Positions 10,464-19,984 are shown, numbered from the stretch's first letter. The stretch is 21,318 nt of DNA from Flavobacterium sp. (GCA_012032075.1 JAAURU010000011.1:1-21318), one strand, 5' to 3'. Numbers and translations are program-made. The notes: a model not told the origin generated them from the sequence alone.

Positions 10464-10516
10464 AATAACGAATTGGGTTTGTATGTTTTGATGACAATAC
10501 AAACCCAATAGTTATT
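10464..10516. terminator. Bidirectional hairpin terminator between convergent genes
   Basis: A perfect 13-base inverted repeat has arms ATTGGGTTTGTAT (10472-10484) and ATACAAACCCAAT (10497-10509) around a 12-base loop. Outer arms aataac (10464-10469) and gttatt (10511-10516) extend it with small bulges. T-rich sequence follows on either strand. It lies between the + strand T9SS gene and the - strand susD, and can end transcription of both. Confidence 0.85.
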
Positions 10517-10541
10517 TTTAAATATGATTTATTCTCTTTAG

Positions 10542-12070
10542 CTAGAAAGGATTGTTAGGTGCTAAATTTGGATTAATAGCGATTTCAGTTCCTGGAAATG
10601 GTAAAAGATAGTGTTTTGTAGGATCAAAGTTTTGAGTTTCTAATCCATTAGGCCCAAATACTTGAACTCCTATATTTAACCTTTTAATATCAAACCATCT
10701 CACAAATTCGAAAGCCAACTCTAATCGTCTTTCTTCAATAACGGCATTTCTAAAATCAGTTTGACTTAATCCAGCAGTAATATTTGAAGGGTAATTTATA
10801 ATAACACCAGCTTTGTTTCTCGCTCTCGCACGCACTCTGTTTATATATCCATCTGCTTCAGATGTTCCTGGTGTAATTTCATTTAAAGCTTCGGCAGCAA
10901 TTAATAATACTTCTGCATATCGCATAGTTGCATAATTATTACTAGAGGTTCTTAAATTAGCTCCTGTTCTTCCTGCAAAACGAGAATATTTTGCTATATG
11001 AGCACGATTAACAGCACGAGGATTTGGAAGTGGTCCAGTTAAAATAGATACTGGTGCAGCTGTTGCTGAAGGTGCTCTATATACTGTGTCAAAACTTACC
11101 GCTCTTCTATAATCTCTTTGATTCCATGTGTTAAACACTTTATTGCTAGGAACAGCAACAGAAAATCCTCCCGCAGGGACGTATGTGTTATCTCCAATTA
11201 TAGCGGTTAAAAATCCAAGATAATCGTTTCCTTGTCCTGCATCTGCTCCCACATTTAAATTGTTGAAATCGATTGTGAATAATGGTTCTTTTAAACTTAA
11301 AGCTCTGTCAGATTTGAATAAATTTTGGAAATCACTTTCTAAATTAAGATCAAAAGTACCTTCATTGTCAATAACATATTTGGCTTCATTATAAGCCATT
11401 TGATAATTTTTAATGGTTAAATACACAGAGGCTAAATAGGCACTAGCAGTTGCTTTCGAAGGTTTTGCATTTACTGATGTTCTATCTGGTAAATGCATTT
11501 TAGCAAACTTTAAATCGGCAATAATTTTTTCATAAACATCTGCTTCCTTAGTTTTAAAAATTCTATTTACTTCACTTACATTATTAACGACAAAGTCAAT
11601 ATAAGGAATATCACCAAACAAACGCACTAAATTATAATAAGTAAATGCTCTAAAAAAATAAGCTTCTGCTAAAATTTTATTAACTTCAGTAGGATCTTCA
11701 TTAGTTAAATTTTTTGCTCCTTCAATTGCTCGATTTGCTGTTCCAATAATTGCATAAGATTGCGGCCAAAAACCAGCCACTAATCCATTTGTATCTGTTG
11801 CGGTAAAGGTATCAAATTCTTTTCTTGCAACTTGAGTGGTTTGATCTCCTATGGTACACATATCATCTCGTAATAATAGCCCAACGGTTAATGCTCTACC
11901 CCAGTATCTTTCAGATGTCATTAAACCATAACTTCCACTTACAACAGCTTGAAGTTCTTTTTTGTTTGTGATAAAAGTGTCTGGTGTAATTAGACCTTCA
12001 GGGTTTTCTTCTAATTTGCTACAACCTAATATAAAAATAAGAGAGATAGCAATAATAACTATTTTTTCAT
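10542..12070 (-). CDS. susD: SusD-family outer-membrane nutrient-binding lipoprotein
   Basis: The reconstructed gene encodes 509 residues. The ATG at 12070 is followed by an A6 run (12062-12067) that must be A7 to stay open. With one base added the length is exactly 510 codons including stop. The N-terminus then reads as a lipoprotein signal, KKIVIIAISLIFILGCSKLEENP, with lipobox LGC-S. Without the correction the longest frame starts only at 11921 and lacks the signal. SusD features include FFRAFTYYNLVRLFGDIPY in the helical TPR-like part, RYAEVLLIAAEALNE near the end, and the C-terminus NPNLAPNNPF. SusD proteins cap the SusC channel on the cell surface and bind the imported ligand, usually a glycan. 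It starts 12 bases after the susC stop, as expected for an operon. No glycoside hydrolase or sulfatase is in the window, so the ligand cannot be inferred. Confidence 0.9.
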
Positions 12071-12082
12071 GATTTTTTGTAA

Positions 12083-15000
12083 TTAAAATTTAACATTTAA
12101 ACCTAACGTATATGTTTTTATATTAGGATAACTACCATAATCTAATCCTAAGTTTCTATTACTATTTGCATTACTGTTATTTCTATAATTTACTTCTGGA
12201 TCTGACCCTGGATATTTAGTGAAAGTTAGCAAATTTTGCCCACTTACATAAAAGCGTATTTTTTCAATACCTATTTTTGAAGTAAAATTTTGAGGCAAAG
12301 TATAACCGAATGATAGGTTTTTAAAACGCACATAACTGGCATCATAAACAAACCTAGAAGTTACAAGTCCTCTAGAGCGTTGAGCAACTATAGGAACATC
12401 TGTATTTGTATTAGTTGGAGTCCATGCATTTAAAACATCAGTAGTTGCATTTGAAAAACCAGAAGCTAATTCTAATAAGGTATAATTTAGAATTTCTCCA
12501 CCCACAGCACCTTGGAAAAAGATATTCAAATCAAAATTTTTATATTTAAAATCATTGGTAAACCCAAATATATAATCGGGATTTGGATTACCTATAATTG
12601 TTAAATCTTTTGGGTCTAATCGATTATCTCCATTAACATCTCTAATTAGTTGACCACCTGGTTGTTGTTCAAAACCAGTAGCGGAGGTTAAATTTCTTTG
12701 TTCTTGAATAACACCATCATATATATAACCATAAAATAATCCAACAGGCTCACCCACTCTTAAAATTTGAGTGTTTATATTAGTGCCAAAACTTCCTGGT
12801 AAGGTACTATATAATAAATCTGAATTATTATTAGGTAATTTTAAGATCTTATTTTTATTAAATGCTATATTAAAATCGGTACTCCATTTAAAGGAATCTT
12901 TATTAATATTTTTTGTGTTTAAGGTCAATTCAATTCCTTTATTCTCTAGTTCTCCAATATTACTTAGCTGAGTAGTAGAAGTTGTACCACTATAGGATGG
13001 AATAGGTGTAGAAAACAATAAATCTTTTGTTATTGTTTTATAATAATCTGCTGTAATGTTTACTCTTCCATTAAATAATCCTAAATCAATCCCTAAATTT
13101 GATTGGTAAGTGGTTTCCCATTTTAAATCGTCATTGGCAAAATCAGAATATACCACAGCATTTACACTTACATCTCCTACATTTGAATAAATACTTGTAT
13201 ATTTAGCTAGTGTTTCGTAAGGATCTATACCAGGATTTCCTGTTAATCCATAACTATAACGTATTTTTAAATTAGATAGATATTTATTGTTTTCTAAAAA
13301 AGATTCTTTACTAATATTCCATCCTAGAGCTCCAGAAGGGAAAAAAGCATATTTGTTATTTTTACTAAAGGCTGAAGAACCATCTCTTCTGCCTGTTACA
13401 GTAATAAGATATCTATCATTATAATCATAATTTAATCTTCCAAAGGTTGAAATAAGTTCAGTTTCGGAAAATACAGAAATTGGCTTAATAGGAACAGCTC
13501 CAGCTTGTAAGTTGAAGTAAGAGAAAGAATCAGATATAAAACCAGATGCGGCAGCAGTATAGGATTCAAATCTATTTTTTGGTAGGAATATCCTGCTAAA
13601 GCTGTTAATTTTCCTTGTCCTATTTCTTTTGTATAAGTTAAATAATTTTCAGATAATAAAGAATTTGCATTAGAATTAAGTACGGTAGCAATACCACCAA
13701 CAGATGATCCTAATATAACTGTTGAAGGTTGATATCTTCCATATTTTGTAGTCTCAGAGCTTAGTCCAAAAGTTGTTTTAAAAACTAATCCACTTAATAA
13801 TTCATAAGAGGCATAAAAATTGCTTCTGTTTATAAAAGTAGTGGTGTTGTTAATATTTTCATTAGCAATTGCAAAAGGATTATCTATTTGATCTCCAATA
13901 GGGTTTAAAGTAAAGCCACCACCTGTAGCATTGTAAATACCTAAATCTGGAACAAAACGATAAGCAGATGATACAGCACCAGCCTGACCTGTTCCTCCAG
14001 TGACTGTTTGACTAATAATTCCATTGTTGTTTAATCTACTTGTAAAAAGATTTTAATCCAATTTTTAATTTACTTGTAATTTCAGCATCTATATTAGTTA
14101 AAATTGTATATCTTTCCACATCTGAATTAATTACAACTCCTTGCTGATTAAAATAATTTCCAGATACATAGTATTTAACAGCATCTGAACCTCCAGAAAA
14201 GGAAATTTGAGAATTAGATAATAATCCTGGTCTAAAAATTAGTCCTTGCCAATCTGTGTTTTCTGAACCTCTTGTATAAGTAGGTGCAATTTTTCTATAA
14301 TAGTCATAAAATTGATCTGCATTTAACAAATCTAAAGTATTGTTAACCTCTTGAGTTGAAGTAGAATTACTAAACTCTACTGAAATTTTACCAGCTTTAC
14401 CTTTTTTTGTGGTAACAACTATAACTCCATTTGAGCCTCTAGAACCATAGATAGCGGTTGCTGATGCATCTTTTAATATATCAATAGAAGCAATGTCTTC
14501 TGGAGCTGGCATTGAAGCACCTACAAATCCATCTACAACAATTAATGCATCTCCACTTGCATTAATTGAAGTTCCTCCTCTTACCCTTATTTTTATAGGA
14601 GCACCAGGTTCTCCACCATTATTAGATTGAACAGCTACACCTGCGGCTCTACCTTGTAAGGCTTGCTCACCACTTAAAACAGGGTAGGCTGTTAGTTCCT
14701 CTGATTTTACAGATGCAACAGAACCTGTAATATCACTTTTCTTTCTTGTGCCATAACCTACTACAACCACTTCTTCAAGCTTACTGGCTTTCTGGAGATA
14801 ATGCAATTTCTAGATTAGATTGGTTAGCTACAGCTACTTCAATGGGATTAAATCCAATGTAACTCACCTCTAATACAGCATTAGCATCTGCTTGTAAACT
14901 AAAAACTCCGTCAAAGTTTGTTGAAGTACCTTTTTAGAACCTTTAACGATAATGTTTGCACCTGCAAGAGGCAATTTATCATCAATTGAAATTACTTTTC

Positions 15001-15099
15001 CTGTAACTTTAATGTCTTGAGCATTCAAGATGGTAGTTACGACTAGAAATACTAGCGTAAACCAATGATTAGTTGATTTTAATTTTTTTTTTTTGTCAT
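12083..15099 (-). CDS. susC: SusC-family TonB-dependent outer-membrane transporter, multiply frame-broken in this sequence
   Basis: The reconstructed protein has 1,005 residues, normal for SusC. In order it shows a signal peptide (about residues 1-28, ending LNAQ), a carboxypeptidase-D-like N-terminal domain (VTGKVISIDDKLPLAGANIIV, about 30-105), the LEEVVVVGYGT segment, a plug domain (VRGGTSIN, DASATAIYGSRGSNGVIVV), and a long beta-barrel ending GLNVKF. Five indels break it: 15083-15094 (T12, one short), 14931-14935 (one short), 14789-14791 (one extra), 14044-14048 (one extra) and 13575-13580 (one short). The net correction of plus one gives exactly 1,006 codons including stop. The open frame continues from 13156 through about 13575 without a start codon, so that fragment is not a separate gene. 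The protein would import a SusD-captured ligand using TonB energy. The ATG at 15099 is the best start but depends on the T12 tract. Confidence 0.88.
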
Positions 15100-15137
15100 T
15101 TAAACTAGTTTTTTTTGTTTGTCTATAAAATAAAAAC

Positions 15138-15168
15138 GCAATCGATTACACAATTGTTAACAAATATA
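15138..15168 (-). promoter_or_regulatory. Candidate susCD promoter -7 element with adjacent palindromic operators
   Basis: On the - strand an exact TAnnTTTG element (TATATTTG) lies at 15161-15168. That is the -7 consensus of Bacteroidota housekeeping promoters. No clear -33 TTTG is visible. Just downstream are two palindromes: TTGTTAACAA (15154-15163, overlapping the -7 end) and GCAATCGATTAC (15138-15149), whose AATCGATT core with central CG resembles LacI-family operators. The position around the inferred transcription start would suit repression. The regulator is not in the window. Confidence 0.45.
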
Positions 15169-15593
15169 TAAAATTTATGAATTAAAAAAATATTTATTAA
15201 TTAAATAATGAAATATCATTTTTTATACATAAAAAAATATGGATTTTTGTATTTTAAGATGATTATGTCTAAGACTTTTAATGAACGAAAATCATATAAA
15301 AAGACAAAGAAGAACAGAAATTTTTTTTCCTCAAAACTAGCTTTGCAACTTTGAGTATATAATGGAATATATTTTAGGTTAAAAAGACATTTTAAGTAAT
15401 GAATTTCAATTGTTAAACAGATTTTCAATTTCATAAAAGCTACTAAAAATTCAAATAATAGTTTTACTTATATTTTGTAGATAGATATAGTTAATAGATT
15501 ACCTCAAACTTTTTAATTTTTCGCTTTTCTATTGTTAATAAAATTTCATGGAGAAAATAGAAAAAAAGGGTATTTTTACGAAAAATAAAAATT
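15169..15593. other. Intergenic spacer upstream of recA and susC
   Basis: This very AT-rich spacer lies between the divergent susC and recA genes. I see no convincing gene. The 72-codon - strand frame at 15216-15434 is Phe/Lys/Tyr-biased, has no recognisable features and looks like chance. A near-match to the -7 element, TATATTTTG (one T too many), lies at about 15468-15476, 120 bases before recA, but no -33 partner is clear. I see no LexA-type SOS palindrome. Confidence 0.5.
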
Positions 15594-16598
15594 ATGAGCA
15601 CAGATAAAGATGCAAAATTAAAAGCCTTACAATTAACACTTGACAAATTAGATAAAACTTACGGAAAAGGAACAGTAATGAAAATGGGCGATGCTGCTGT
15701 TGAAGAAGTGGAAACCATTTCTTCAGGTTCATTAGGACTTGATTTAGCATTAGGAGTAGGAGGTTACCCAAAAGGAAGAATAGTTGAAATATATGGGCCA
15801 GAATCGTCTGGTAAAACTACTTTAACCTTACATGCTATTGCAGAAGCTCAAAAAGCAGGTGGAATTGCTGCTTTTATAGATGCTGAACATGCTTTTGACC
15901 GTTTTTATGCAGAGAAATTAGGAATTGATATTGATAATTTAATTATTTCCCAACCTGATAACGGTGAACAAGCACTTGAAATTGCAGAAAGTCTAATTCG
16001 TTCTGGAGCAGTTGATATTGTTGTAATTGACTCGGTTGCTGCTTTAACTCCAAAAAGTGAGATTGAAGGAGATATGGGCGATTCAAAAATGGGATTACAT
16101 GCTCGTTTAATGTCGCAAGCTTTAAGAAAATTAACTGGAACTATTCATAAAACAAATTGTACTGTATTTTTTATTAATCAGTTGCGTGATAAAATAGGAG
16201 TAATGTTTGGTAGTCCAGAAACAACAACAGGTGGAAATGCCTTAAAGTTTTATGCTTCTGTACGTGTAGATATTAGACGTTCTTCTCAAATTAAAGAAGG
16301 GGAAAATGTAATTGGAAATCGTACTAAAGTAAAAATCGTTAAAAATAAAGTTGCTCCTCCTTTTAAAACTGCCGAATTTGACATTATGTATGGTGAAGGT
16401 GTTTCAAAAGTAGGTGAAGTACTAGATTTTGCTGTAGAATTTGAAATTGTTAAGAAAAGTGGTTCTTGGTTTAGTTATGGTGATACAAAATTAGGACAAG
16501 GTAGAGATTCTGTAAAAGCTTTAATAAAAGACAATCCAGAATTAATGGACGAACTAGAAATAAAAATTAAAGACACCATAAAAGCAAATAACGCTTAA
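15594..16598 (+). CDS. recA: RecA recombinase
   Basis: This is an intact 334-residue protein, within the usual RecA length. It is the DNA-dependent ATPase that forms filaments on single-stranded DNA, drives strand exchange in homologous recombination and restarts damaged forks. Walker A is GPESSGKT at residues 68-75 and Walker B is the VDIVVIDSVAAL strand. The hallmark INQLRDKIGVMFGSPETTTG loop and GGNALKFYASVRVDIRR are present, as is the C-terminal domain with a short acidic/lysine tail. The ATG at 15594 gives the standard N-terminus (STDKDAKLKAL). A long leader separates it from divergent susC, and it ends at its own strong hairpin, so it is probably monocistronic. Confidence 0.99.
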   Translation: MSTDKDAKLKALQLTLDKLDKTYGKGTVMKMGDAAVEEVETISSGSLGLDLALGVGGYPKGRIVEIYGPESSGKTTLTLHAIAEAQKAGGIAAFIDAEHAFDRFYAEKLGIDIDNLIISQPDNGEQALEIAESLIRSGAVDIVVIDSVAALTPKSEIEGDMGDSKMGLHARLMSQALRKLTGTIHKTNCTVFFINQLRDKIGVMFGSPETTTGGNALKFYASVRVDIRRSSQIKEGENVIGNRTKVKIVKNKVAPPFKTAEFDIMYGEGVSKVGEVLDFAVEFEIVKKSGSWFSYGDTKLGQGRDSVKALIKDNPELMDELEIKIKDTIKANNA

Positions 16599-16600
16599 AA

Positions 16601-16633
16601 ATAAAAAATCACGAATATTTCGTGATTTTTTAT
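16601..16633 (+). terminator. Intrinsic terminator of recA
   Basis: A perfect 15-base inverted repeat (16601-16615 with 16619-16633) encloses the 3-base loop tat. The GC core is TCACGAA/TTCGTGA, followed by a run of Ts. It starts two bases after the recA stop codon. Confidence 0.92.
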
Positions 16634-16723
16634 TTTTATACGCAACCCTTTATAAAGTTTTGCATCTAAAGATTAAAGTGCATAAAAAACGTAAGTTTTA
16701 TTATAAATAATATTATTTAAATA

Positions 16724-17126
16724 ATGAAAAATAATTTTTTATCTGGAGTTTGTTTTTAGTATTAAATTCATGTAGTGTTGATGAAGGAGAGAAGTATCAT
16801 TTGAATTATTAGCAGTTGAAGAATTTGAAGTTCCAGATTCTTTCACTATAGATCAAACCTATACAATAAAACTAAAGTATTATAGACCTTCTTCTTGTCA
16901 TGCAAGAAATGGAATCTATTATGACAAGCATCTTAATGTTAGAACGGTTGCCATTCAAAATGTAGTTTATGAAAGAGAGGATTGCCAACCAATTAATAGT
17001 CAATTAGTAGAAGAATCGTTTGATTTTTATGTAACTAATAATGGAAGTTATATTTTTAAATTTTATAAAGGAAAAGATGTAAATGGAGAAAGTGTTTTTG
17101 AAGAAAAAGAAGTTCCTGTTATTTGA
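16724..17126 (+). CDS. Small lipoprotein of unknown function, first gene of the sigma-factor operon, frame-broken
   Basis: The ATG at 16724 opens MKNNFLSGVCFLVLNSCSVDEGE, a lipoprotein signal with Cys after LNS, provided one T is restored in the run at 16753-16757. A second lost base near 16793-16801 joins it to the long frame FELLAVEEFEVPDSFTID, which runs to the TGA at 17124-17126. With two bases restored the length is exactly 134 codons plus stop. The mature part of about 115 residues looks like a small beta-rich domain with two cysteines (SSCHARNG and REDCQP) that could pair. I do not recognise the family. It ends only 17 bases before the sigma factor, so it is probably co-transcribed and could be a surface or periplasmic partner in that signalling system. 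That role is inferred from position alone. Confidence 0.65.
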
Positions 17127-17143
17127 TAAATAGGTGATAGATT

Positions 17144-17686
17144 TTGATATTAGACGCTCTCATAGATGAATGTAAAAAAGGAAATACTAAGGCTTATGAG
17201 CAAATATACAGACAATTGAGTCCGAAGTTATTTGCAGTTTGTCTTAAGTATTCAAGAAACTATGAAGAGGCACAAGACAACTTACAAGACGGGTTTTTGT
17301 TGTTATTTGATAAAATTCATCAGTTTCAATTTAAAGGTTCTTTTGAAGGTTGGGCTAAAAGAGTGGTAATTAATAATACACTTCAACAATATAGAAATAA
17401 AGGAGTTTTTGAAATCGTTTCAGAAAATTTACCCGATGTTTCAGATGTTGAAATTGAAGAGGAAAATGTTTCATTAGAATTCCTAACAAAAATTATACAA
17501 GAGTTGCCAGATAGATATCGATTAGTATTTAATTTATATGTTATGGATGGTTATTCGCACAAAGAAATAGCTGAAATGTTAGACATAAATATTGGAACAT
17601 CTAAGTCAAATTTAGCTAGAGCTAAAAACATATTAAAAAATAAAATTGAAGCCAATACAAGCGTTTCAGTTCCAAAGATAAAATGA
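17144..17686 (+). CDS. ECF-type RNA polymerase sigma-70 factor
   Basis: This 180-residue sigma factor has only regions 2 and 4, as in ECF sigmas. Region 2 spans about residues 20-90 (YEQIYRQLSPKLFAVCLKY, EEAQDNLQDGFLLLFDKI, FKGSFEGWAKRVVINN). Region 4 spans about 120-172 (LPDRYRLVFNLYVMDGYSHKEIAEML, then NIGTSKSNLARAKNIL, the recognition helix). A stop lies at 17138-17140 in frame, so translation must begin at the TTG at 17144 unless an ATG is hidden by a sequence error. The N-terminus is normal in length for the family. Its stop overlaps the next start by ATGA (17683-17686), implying translational coupling with the membrane protein that follows, which is probably its anti-sigma factor. Target promoters cannot be read from the window. 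Confidence 0.93.
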   Translation: MILDALIDECKKGNTKAYEQIYRQLSPKLFAVCLKYSRNYEEAQDNLQDGFLLLFDKIHQFQFKGSFEGWAKRVVINNTLQQYRNKGVFEIVSENLPDVSDVEIEEENVSLEFLTKIIQELPDRYRLVFNLYVMDGYSHKEIAEMLDINIGTSKSNLARAKNILKNKIEANTSVSVPKIK

Positions 17687-19515
17687 AAGAGAATAAAAAT
17701 ATAGAACGATTGTTCCAAGAAAAGTTTAAAGACTTTGAAGCTACTCCACCAGAAGCTACTTGGAACAATATTGCTTCTAGATTACAAGAAAAAAAGAAAA
17801 AAAGAAGAGTTATACCGTTTTGGTTTAAAGCATCAGGAATTGCAGCTTCTTTAATTATAGGAATGTTTTTATATCAATATTTTCAACAAGATGAAAATAG
17901 TAAGATAAATACTAATCCTGTAGTTATTGATGAAAATAAATTAAACACAACAAAAGAAGATAGTAAAGACAACTTTCAAAATACAAAATCTAAGGAAGTG
18001 GTTGTTGAAACCAGCGATGTAAATAATGAAGATATTTTAACTGAAAGCTCAAATACACTAAACAAAAATATAAAAACTGATGATGTAGTCGTTAATGCTA
18101 GTGCTAAGGGAATTAAAAGTGATAAGTCAAATAAAAAAGGTAACATAATTAATAATGACATAATTAAGAAGTCAAATCAGTCAGAAGTAGTTGTAAATTC
18201 TAATTTTAAAAATTTGGTTAGTCCAAAACAGAATAGCATTATCAGTAAAAAAACAAGTAAAGAAGAAACAAGTATTACAAATAATACTAATAACGCAATA
18301 GTTGTTGAAAATAATAAAGTTCAAAATAGTAATATAAATAAAGGTATCAATGCAACTAACGAAGATACTATTGGGAAAGAAACTATTGTTTTAAATACAA
18401 ATGTTACTATTTCAAATAATTTGGATGTTTCCAAAGTAGAAATAGCTAATAAAACTACTAAAGAAACTGTTATAGCTGAAAATAATAATATAAACAAAAC
18501 TACTATAGTTGAAAATAATAGTATTACAGAAAACAAGATAAATGAAAAAGTAAATGCTAACAGTGTAGAAAAATTAGAGATTGTTCAAAATGTAATTACA
18601 AAAGATATAAAAGAACAAAACACAATAACAGAAACAGATAAATATAACAAGCCTATAACTAAAGATTTAGTAAAAGGTTCAATTAAAGATAGTGCTAATG
18701 TGATTACTCAGGTTGAAGCCGAAGTAAATGCTTTAGAACAATTGCTAAAAGAAAAGGAAGAGGGAAGGAATGCTGATGAAAAAGAAAAAGAGAAAAGAAG
18801 TAAATGGGCAGTTAGCAGTAATGCTTCTCCCGTTTATTTCAATTCAATCTCACAAGGTTCTCCAATAGATGAGCAATTTGCTGAAAATGAAAAAAGTTAT
18901 GCTACTTCATTGAGTTATGGTTTAGGACTAGAATATGCACTTACAAATAGAATAAGTATTCGCTCTGGAGTTAATGCTATTTCGATTAATTACAACACAA
19001 ATGAAGTTTACTATGCCAATTCATTAGCTAGAGTTAATGCCACAACTATGAATGTTTCAAGAAATGAAAATGCTGAAAATCTAGTGTTAAATAATAGAAG
19101 AAGTTCTTCGGTTGAATCATTATCTTCAGATGTGGAAAATTTTGCAGCCGAAAATGTTGCTAGCTTAAATCAAAAAATGGGCTATGTTGAAGTACCATTA
19201 GAATTGAGTTATAAAATTTTAGATAAAAAGTTTGGTATAAATTTTATAGGAGGCATGAGTACCTTATTTTTAAATAATAACGAAATAGCATTAGTTTCAA
19301 ATGGGTCTCAAATGGTCATTGGAGAAGCTAATAACTTGAATAATATACATTTTAGTAGTAATGTAGGTTTGGGTTTTAAATATTCATTTTGGAAATCATT
19401 CAATGCTAATTTCCAACCTATGTTTAAATACCAAATCAATACTTTTAATGAAGATTCTGGGAACTTTAAACCTTTTATTATAGGTTTATATTCTGGAATT
19501 AGTTTTAACTTTTAA
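17683..19515 (+). CDS. Dual membrane-spanning anti-sigma factor-like protein (Dma type) with C-terminal beta-barrel
   Basis: This intact 610-residue protein has an unusual order of parts. Residues 1-42 are a charged cytoplasmic segment (LFQEKFKDFEATPPEATWNN, then basic KKKKRR). Residues about 44-67 form one membrane helix (ASGIAASLIIGMFLYQYF). Residues about 70-345 are low-complexity, rich in Asn, Lys, Thr and Val, with no visible fold. A short charged helix follows (ALEQLLKEKEEGRNADEKEKEK). Residues about 373-610 alternate polar and hydrophobic like an outer-membrane barrel (SYGLGLEYALTNRISIRSG, VEVPLELSYKI, LGFKYSFW) and end in SFNF, a terminal Phe typical of BAM substrates. Sigma-linked proteins of this layout are known in Bacteroides as Dma anti-sigma factors, which cross the whole envelope. 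Here the first 40 or so residues should hold the sigma factor and the barrel should sense the surface. The ATGA overlap with the sigma gene supports this. Confidence 0.8.
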   Translation: MKENKNIERLFQEKFKDFEATPPEATWNNIASRLQEKKKKRRVIPFWFKASGIAASLIIGMFLYQYFQQDENSKINTNPVVIDENKLNTTKEDSKDNFQNTKSKEVVVETSDVNNEDILTESSNTLNKNIKTDDVVVNASAKGIKSDKSNKKGNIINNDIIKKSNQSEVVVNSNFKNLVSPKQNSIISKKTSKEETSITNNTNNAIVVENNKVQNSNINKGINATNEDTIGKETIVLNTNVTISNNLDVSKVEIANKTTKETVIAENNNINKTTIVENNSITENKINEKVNANSVEKLEIVQNVITKDIKEQNTITETDKYNKPITKDLVKGSIKDSANVITQVEAEVNALEQLLKEKEEGRNADEKEKEKRSKWAVSSNASPVYFNSISQGSPIDEQFAENEKSYATSLSYGLGLEYALTNRISIRSGVNAISINYNTNEVYYANSLARVNATTMNVSRNENAENLVLNNRRSSSVESLSSDVENFAAENVASLNQKMGYVEVPLELSYKILDKKFGINFIGGMSTLFLNNNEIALVSNGSQMVIGEANNLNNIHFSSNVGLGFKYSFWKSFNANFQPMFKYQINTFNEDSGNFKPFIIGLYSGISFNF

Positions 19516-19581
19516 GCTTTTTGGTTAGGCTTAAATTAAATTTTAGTTAGATGTTTCATTAACTTTTTAAGTATGAAACTG

Positions 19582-19610
19582 AAAAAGTCCCAATTTCTTG
19601 GGACTTTTTT
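19582..19610. terminator. Bidirectional intrinsic terminator
   Basis: A perfect 12-base stem, AAAAAGTCCCAA (19582-19593) with TTGGGACTTTTT (19598-19609), surrounds a tttc loop. T runs follow on both strands. It separates the convergent barrel-protein gene and the MORN-like gene and can end both. Confidence 0.92.
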
Positions 19611-19639
19611 ATTTGAGGTTAGTTAGTGAGTTAAGATTT

Positions 19640-19984
19640 TTAGTTTTTTACTAAAGCTTCTTTAGACCATCTTTTAACTTCTGCTATTTTACTATTAGCA
19701 AAATCAACTTCATTTAAAGCAGTTTGACTCCAAAAAAACCATTTTCCAGTCTTGTTCCCATTTTCATATTCTCCCATAGTTTGTTTTGAACCATCTTGAT
19801 TATAAGAAACCCATTTTCCATGTAATTTTCCGTTCAAATATGTTCCTTCTTGTTTTACTTGTCCATTATCATAAAAATATGTTGCTTTAACCATTTGGTC
19901 AACTACTTCAAATTTTGGTTTAACTTCTTGAGCAGACATTAAGCCTGAAACCAATAAAACTCCTGCTAAAATTAAATTTTTCAT
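19640..19984 (-). CDS. Small secreted MORN-like (YwqK-type) repeat protein
   Basis: This is a 114-residue protein with a signal peptide of about 18 residues (MKNLILAGVLLVSGLMSA) cleaved before QEVKP. The mature part carries short beta-hairpin repeats of the MORN/YwqK type: YFYDNGQVKQEGTYLNGKLH, then WVSYNQDGSKQTMGEYENGN, then KTGKWFFW. Such proteins are often filed as YwqK-family antitoxins or under unrelated enzyme names in flavobacterial genomes, but neither role is supported here: no toxin partner is adjacent and no enzyme motif is visible. It is likely periplasmic or surface-associated. It has its own good promoter and terminator, so it is probably a single-gene unit. The function is unknown. 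Confidence 0.85.
   Translation of the reverse strand: MKNLILAGVLLVSGLMSAQEVKPKFEVVDQMVKATYFYDNGQVKQEGTYLNGKLHGKWVSYNQDGSKQTMGEYENGNKTGKWFFWSQTALNEVDFANSKIAEVKRWSKEALVKN

Noticed and set aside
12771..12971. 66-codon + strand ORF antisense to susC
   Set aside because: It is an antisense shadow of the SusC barrel coding region with no signature.
15216..15434. 72-codon - strand ORF in the spacer upstream of recA
   Set aside because: It is Phe/Tyr/Lys/Ile-rich with no recognisable domain, in very AT-rich DNA, and is most likely chance.
17976..18536. Two hydrophobic - strand ORFs (61 and 71 codons) opposite the Dma-like linker
   Set aside because: They are antisense readings of Asn/Lys-rich codons that give Leu/Val/Phe/Ile-rich sequence. 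They look membrane-like but follow from composition.
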